Shown in pieces: positions 14,205 to 16,397 of a stretch of 16,397 bases of DNA. Within the stretch, counting starts at the first letter, position 1. Every line of letters starts with the position of its first letter. The position numbers and the translations under genes are program-made. Under the pieces are notes generated by a model. It searched no databases. It saw only the letters and a list, made by a program, of their open reading frames with translations, and was not told the DNA's origin. Source of the stretch: Bacillota bacterium (GTDB taxonomy: Bacteria; Bacillota; Clostridia; Acetivibrionales; DSM-1351); the NCBI GenBank assembly GCA_023426005.1, contig JAFABO010000014.1, positions 1 through 16,397 on the forward strand. Reading direction: 5' to 3'.

Positions 14205-14639
14205 ATGAGAAAAGACCATATTCGTGATTATGCAACAGAGGCTTTCAGGTTTTATGCAAAATCAGGAGGGAAAGATAAGTATATAAAATACCTTATGGAT
14301 GATATAAGCAGAAATAAAGGTTCTGGAATTTGTAATCCGACAGAGGCGGCATTAGTGAGTAAAGAGAAAATAATAGAATCAAGAGCTGCTGAGTTTGCGG
14401 ATATAGCTGCGGTAGACAAAGTTATGGTTATATTGGATAACTCTCATCAAGGGTATTATATCAAGAAAGCTATTGAGTATGTATACTTTAAAGATTGTGG
14501 CGAGGATATCGCGAAAGGTGAAATAAGTGATAGGATTCATTACTGTGAGATACATATCCCAGCAAGCGAAAGGCAGGTTTATTACTGGCTTAAGAAGGCA
14601 AGAACACTATTTGCCGAAGAAAGAGGATTGCGATTTTAA
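14205..14639 (+). CDS. Sigma-like / ArpU-type phage late transcription regulator
   Basis: A 144-residue protein starting MRKDHIRDYATEAFRFYA. The ATG at 14205 is supported by GGGGTGAG (14193-14200); the TTG at 14187 is in frame but lies inside the previous gene. The C-terminal segment IPASERQVYYWLKKARTLFAEERGL reads as a sigma region 4-like helix-turn-helix, with a recognition helix around QVYYWLKKAR. Proteins of this type, called ArpU/RinA-like or sigma-24-like, stand between early and packaging genes of Firmicute phages and activate late transcription. The position here, right before a promoter-like site and the packaging genes, fits that role. Family assignment is from memory of the pattern, not a search. 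Confidence 0.72.
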   Translation: MRKDHIRDYATEAFRFYAKSGGKDKYIKYLMDDISRNKGSGICNPTEAALVSKEKIIESRAAEFADIAAVDKVMVILDNSHQGYYIKKAIEYVYFKDCGEDIAKGEISDRIHYCEIHIPASERQVYYWLKKARTLFAEERGLRF

Positions 14640-14646
14640 AAAAAGT

Positions 14647-14679
14647 TTGCAGTAGTAGGGGTTAATTTCATGATATGAT
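14647..14679 (+). promoter_or_regulatory. Extended -10 promoter-like site, candidate late promoter
   Basis: TGATATGAT (14671-14679) is a perfect extended -10 element (TGnTATGAT). An upstream TTGCAG at 14647-14652 lies 21 bases away, too far for a normal -35, so the site may need an activator such as the regulator encoded just upstream. Transcription would start near 14686 and run into the leader and terminator described next. Confidence 0.5.
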
Positions 14680-14720
14680 GTGTATGGTTGAAAATTTAAT
14701 ATCAAAGGGACTAAATAAAA

Positions 14721-14790
14721 AGCACACGAAAGCAGCGTACAAATAGCGTGTTCAGGAGAGTTGAAAGATACTCTCCTTTTTTGCTGCTTA
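14721..14790 (+). ncRNA. Candidate structured leader RNA with terminator and pseudoknot
   Basis: Three helices can be drawn. ACACG (14724-14728) pairs with CGTGT (14747-14751). AGGAGAGT (14754-14761) pairs perfectly with ACTCTCCT (14770-14777), followed by a T-run. AAGCAGC (14730-14736), in the loop of the first helix, can pair with GCTGCTT (14783-14789) beyond the terminator, giving a pseudoknot only in read-through transcripts. The element lies downstream of a promoter-like site and upstream of the next genes. I cannot match it to a named RNA family; it could be a small RNA, an antitermination site or an attenuator. Confidence 0.45.
14754..14782 (+). terminator. Intrinsic terminator in leader
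   Basis: A perfect 8-bp stem (14754-14761 with 14770-14777) and an 8-base loop are followed by TTTTTT (14777-14782). Stem and tract are as expected of a strong rho-independent terminator. It lies about 70 bases after the likely transcription start at 14686. Confidence 0.85.
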
Positions 14791-14792
14791 AA

Positions 14793-14821
14793 TTGCAGGA
14801 ATTCTCCTTTTTATATAGAAT
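14793..14821 (+). promoter_or_regulatory. Probable promoter of the two-gene cassette
   Basis: TTGCAG (14793-14798) and TAGAAT (14816-14821) are separated by the optimal 17 bases. The -10 matches five of six consensus positions, and the -35 matches the key TTG. It lies immediately after the terminator and before AAGGAGGA of the 86-residue gene, so it would drive that gene independently of upstream transcription. Confidence 0.5.
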
Positions 14822-14848
14822 AATTAGCATAAAAGGAGGAAATTGACA

Positions 14849-15109
14849 ATGAAAATTCAAGAAAGAAAAGATTTAAGGCGAAATTTGTTATTAGAGATCT
14901 ACAATGATTATTTTGGTGGTGTTGGAACAAAATCTATGATTAAAAACATATCAAAAGATCAAAATGAAATTTATTTGGCATATGTATATTTGCGAGAAAA
15001 GGAGTTAATTCAGGCCAGTATTATGTCATTTGAGGTTTTTCCTTGTTGTATTACAATAACTAAATTGACCACTGCTGGAATAGACGCAATAGAAAATAAT
15101 TTATTATAA
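14849..15109 (+). CDS. Small winged-helix-like protein (YjcQ-like layout)
   Basis: An 86-residue protein. The ATG at 14849 is chosen because AAGGAGGA (14833-14840) is eight bases upstream; a TTG at 14843 is too close. The order is a basic N-terminal helix (MKIQERKDLRRNLLLEIYND), a second helix, a helix around YLAYVYLREKELI, a beta wing, and a final helix after LTTAGIDAIE. This helix-helix-wing-helix pattern, with an (I/L)T-x-x-GI-x-x-IE end, resembles small winged-helix proteins such as YjcQ that are common in Firmicute prophages. The assignment is by pattern only. It is AT-rich, follows its own promoter-like site and lies 24 bases before a second small gene, so it looks like part of a moron. 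Confidence 0.68.
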   Translation: MKIQERKDLRRNLLLEIYNDYFGGVGTKSMIKNISKDQNEIYLAYVYLREKELIQASIMSFEVFPCCITITKLTTAGIDAIENNLL

Positions 15110-15133
15110 GTACAATTATGGAAAGGATATAGT

Positions 15134-15367
15134 GTGGACAAAATAAAAGTTATATTAGTCTATCCTGAAAAGTTTAATAAGGATTATAAAGAATTAGAAT
15201 TAACACAAACTGGATTAACAGCTCTTTTGTTAAGCCAAAGAGTTGATTCAGAAAAAAGGTGTTTCGCAATTAAACATCGAACGTTTGTTGATACACAGAA
15301 TGGCTATGAAATTAGAATACATCTTGGAAAATCAATGATGGAAGATTATGCAGATGAGAATGAATAG
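15134..15367 (+). CDS. Small hypothetical protein in moron-like cassette
   Basis: A 77-residue protein that I do not recognise. GTG at 15134 is used as start, preceded by AAAGGA (15122-15127). A beta strand (KIKVILVYPEKF) opens the protein. It is followed by a charged helix, a helical LTQTGLTALLLSQRV segment, a basic KRCFAIKHRTFV strand and an acidic C terminus (MMEDYADENE). The small alpha-beta fold and acidic tail do not point to one function; interaction with a host or phage protein is possible. It is followed by an intrinsic terminator 60 bases downstream, and together with the gene before it forms a two-gene unit between two terminators. Confidence 0.65.
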   Translation: MDKIKVILVYPEKFNKDYKELELTQTGLTALLLSQRVDSEKRCFAIKHRTFVDTQNGYEIRIHLGKSMMEDYADENE

Positions 15368-15427
15368 TATGTAATACGAAACTTCGTCCCTCATTCCTTG
15401 GTTCTACTAATTATTAAAAATGAAACT

Positions 15428-15447
15428 GAGCCTTCGGGCTCTTTTTT
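15428..15447 (+). terminator. UUCG-loop intrinsic terminator
   Basis: GAGCC (15428-15432) and GGCTC (15437-15441) form a perfect stem with the very stable TTCG tetraloop, followed by six T residues (15442-15447). This is a textbook rho-independent terminator closing the two-gene cassette and insulating it from the packaging genes. Confidence 0.95.
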
Positions 15448-15480
15448 AATACCTTTTGAAAGGATGCAAGCCTGAATGAT

Positions 15481-16143
15481 ATGATTAGTCCAGTATGCAA
15501 GACTTGCGGGCAGAAATGTGAAGAAATTCCTTGCGCTGCCTTACGAATGTTACATAGAACATATCAAGAATTAAAAACAGAAGATAAAAGAGATATTATA
15601 AAGCGGTTGAGAAAAGATTTGGCCTTGGTTGACTGTGAAGTTGCAGACGATCTTGAAGAACTGGGTAACAGGGTTATAACAGTTATGCCTGAGCTGTATG
15701 TTATTCGTGAATATGATGTGAAGATCGGATATGTCCGAAGCTATGAAAGGAAAACTGGAAAAGGCAAAGAAATTTTGGCAGACTGCAGAAAGGTTACAGG
15801 TACTTACACTGCATATCTGCCTTTTGATTTTGTTGTGACTTTTTATGAGACTAATACATATCACATGTCCGACAATCAGAAAAAAATACTTATGCTTCAT
15901 GAATTAAGGCATATTGGCATTGGAGACCGGGGATTAAAAATAGAACCTCACGATGTTGAGGATTTCAAAGATATATTATTACGTTTCGGTATGGATTGGA
16001 ATGGATTCAATCAAGATGTACCGGATATATTGGCGGGTGGTGATGTTGCGGAAACAAAAGGAAACAAAATGGAGGCCAAGCCCAAAGCAAGTGGCAATGG
16101 CCGAACTCTTACTAAACCCAGAAGATCGAAGAACAAAAACTGA
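15481..16143 (+). CDS. Putative phage metallopeptidase
   Basis: A 220-residue protein of the putative phage metallopeptidase family commonly found just before terminase genes. A Cys-rich start (CKTCGQKCEEIPC) may bind zinc. The catalytic zinc motif is HELRH at 140-144 (HExxH), with His157 in EPHDVEDF as likely third ligand. The C-terminal 30 residues are basic and low-complexity (KPRRSKNKN end) and overlap the terminase gene in another frame. Substrate and role are unknown for the family; processing of a phage protein or anti-host activity are possibilities. The nearest Shine-Dalgarno-like AAAGGA (15459-15464) is 16 bases from the ATG, unusually far, so initiation may be weak or start nearer, for example at CTG 15472. 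Confidence 0.85.
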   Translation: MISPVCKTCGQKCEEIPCAALRMLHRTYQELKTEDKRDIIKRLRKDLALVDCEVADDLEELGNRVITVMPELYVIREYDVKIGYVRSYERKTGKGKEILADCRKVTGTYTAYLPFDFVVTFYETNTYHMSDNQKKILMLHELRHIGIGDRGLKIEPHDVEDFKDILLRFGMDWNGFNQDVPDILAGGDVAETKGNKMEAKPKASGNGRTLTKPRRSKNKN

Positions 16144-16397
16144 AAAAATGAAAGATGCCGGTGTTTCTAGGAAAACATTTTATGGATGGATGAAAGACAA
16201 GCGTTTTATCACTTATTTAAACAGCCAATTGGAGCAATACACCGACGGAGAGCTGGCCGGAGTATGGAGAGCATTGATAAACCAGTGTATGCGGGGAAAT
16301 GTCTCAGCAATGAAGCTGTTTTTTGAACTAAAGGAAATGCATCCTGATATAAAAATAAAAAGAGAATCACTTGAAATCGCAAAGGCTAAGGCACAAC
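16043..16397 (+). CDS. Terminase small subunit, 3' end beyond window
   Basis: A frame that continues past the window end; 118 codons are visible. From ATG 16043 it reads MLRKQKETKWRPSPKQ, then VAMAELLLNPEDRRTK, then a helix-turn-helix GVSRKTFYGWMKDKRF. The W-x-PSPKQ start and this helix-turn-helix are typical of phBC6A51-type small terminase subunits, which recognise the packaging site and recruit the large subunit. GGCGGGTGG (16032-16040) lies very close to the ATG, and TTG at 16046 is an alternative. The first 101 bases overlap the end of the metallopeptidase gene. The helical KLFFELKEMHPD segment fits the central domain that assembles into a ring. The large subunit should follow downstream. 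Confidence 0.85.
   Translation, partial: MLRKQKETKWRPSPKQVAMAELLLNPEDRRTKTEKMKDAGVSRKTFYGWMKDKRFITYLNSQLEQYTDGELAGVWRALINQCMRGNVSAMKLFFELKEMHPDIKIKRESLEIAKAKAQ

Noticed and set aside
14797..14812. AGGA-ATTC-TCCT followed by T residues as a second terminator
   Set aside because: A four-base stem is too weak, and the sequence lies in the spacer of a better-supported promoter.

Overview
The window looks like the early/replication module of a double-stranded DNA tailed phage or prophage of a low-to-moderate GC Firmicute, most likely of the class Clostridia. The reasons are that every supported gene is on the + strand, genes are packed with TAATG-type overlaps, and ribosome binding sites are strong AGGAGG/GGGTGG types, with several TTG and GTG starts. 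The gene set is the usual Clostridia siphophage order: DUF2800 nuclease, DUF2815 ssDNA-binding protein, family A DNA polymerase, helicase, methyltransferase, PrimPol-VapE helicase, VRR-NUC, SNF2 helicase, sigma-like regulator, then metallopeptidase and terminase small subunit. No integrase, repressor or structural gene is in view, so lytic phage versus prophage cannot be decided here.

Layout. 75-1426 holds three accessory genes, including a protein with about sixteen hexapeptide repeats and a small Lys/Glu-rich partner. 1426-3201 is the DUF2800/DUF2815 recombination pair, closed by a terminator-like hairpin. 3243-4530 is an AT-rich block of small unknown genes, the first bracketed by a 14-bp direct repeat. 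4604-9684 carries DNA polymerase, a 32-aa cysteine-rich microprotein too short for routine gene calling, a Lar-type zinc-ribbon protein, a SNF2-like helicase, a beta-class DNA methyltransferase and a nucleoside deoxyribosyltransferase-like enzyme. 9697-12075 is a 792-aa primase-polymerase fused to a VapE-type SF3 helicase.

12076-12357 is non-coding. It contains ten copies of the octamer TA(T/A)CAGTA, bounded by a perfect 13-bp inverted repeat and including a 14-bp imperfect stem-loop. It is my best candidate for the replication origin. 12358-14190 encodes a VRR-NUC nuclease, a second SNF2-like helicase and a 59-aa unknown protein. 14205-14639 is a putative late transcription regulator. It is followed by an extended -10 promoter-like site and a leader containing an intrinsic terminator with a possible pseudoknot. 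14849-15367 is a two-gene AT-rich cassette with its own promoter and terminator (moron-like). 15481 to the end begins the packaging module.

How they may work together (inference from families). The PrimPol-helicase would open and prime the origin, the family A polymerase would extend, and DUF2815 would coat single strands. DUF2800, VRR-NUC and the two helicases would handle recombination and branched DNA, while the methyltransferase and Lar-like protein would blunt host restriction. The sigma-like regulator would then switch on the packaging genes. The most interesting unexplained items are the iteron/stem-loop region, the leader RNA at 14721-14790, the charge-zoned hexapeptide-repeat protein and the direct-repeat-flanked small gene.
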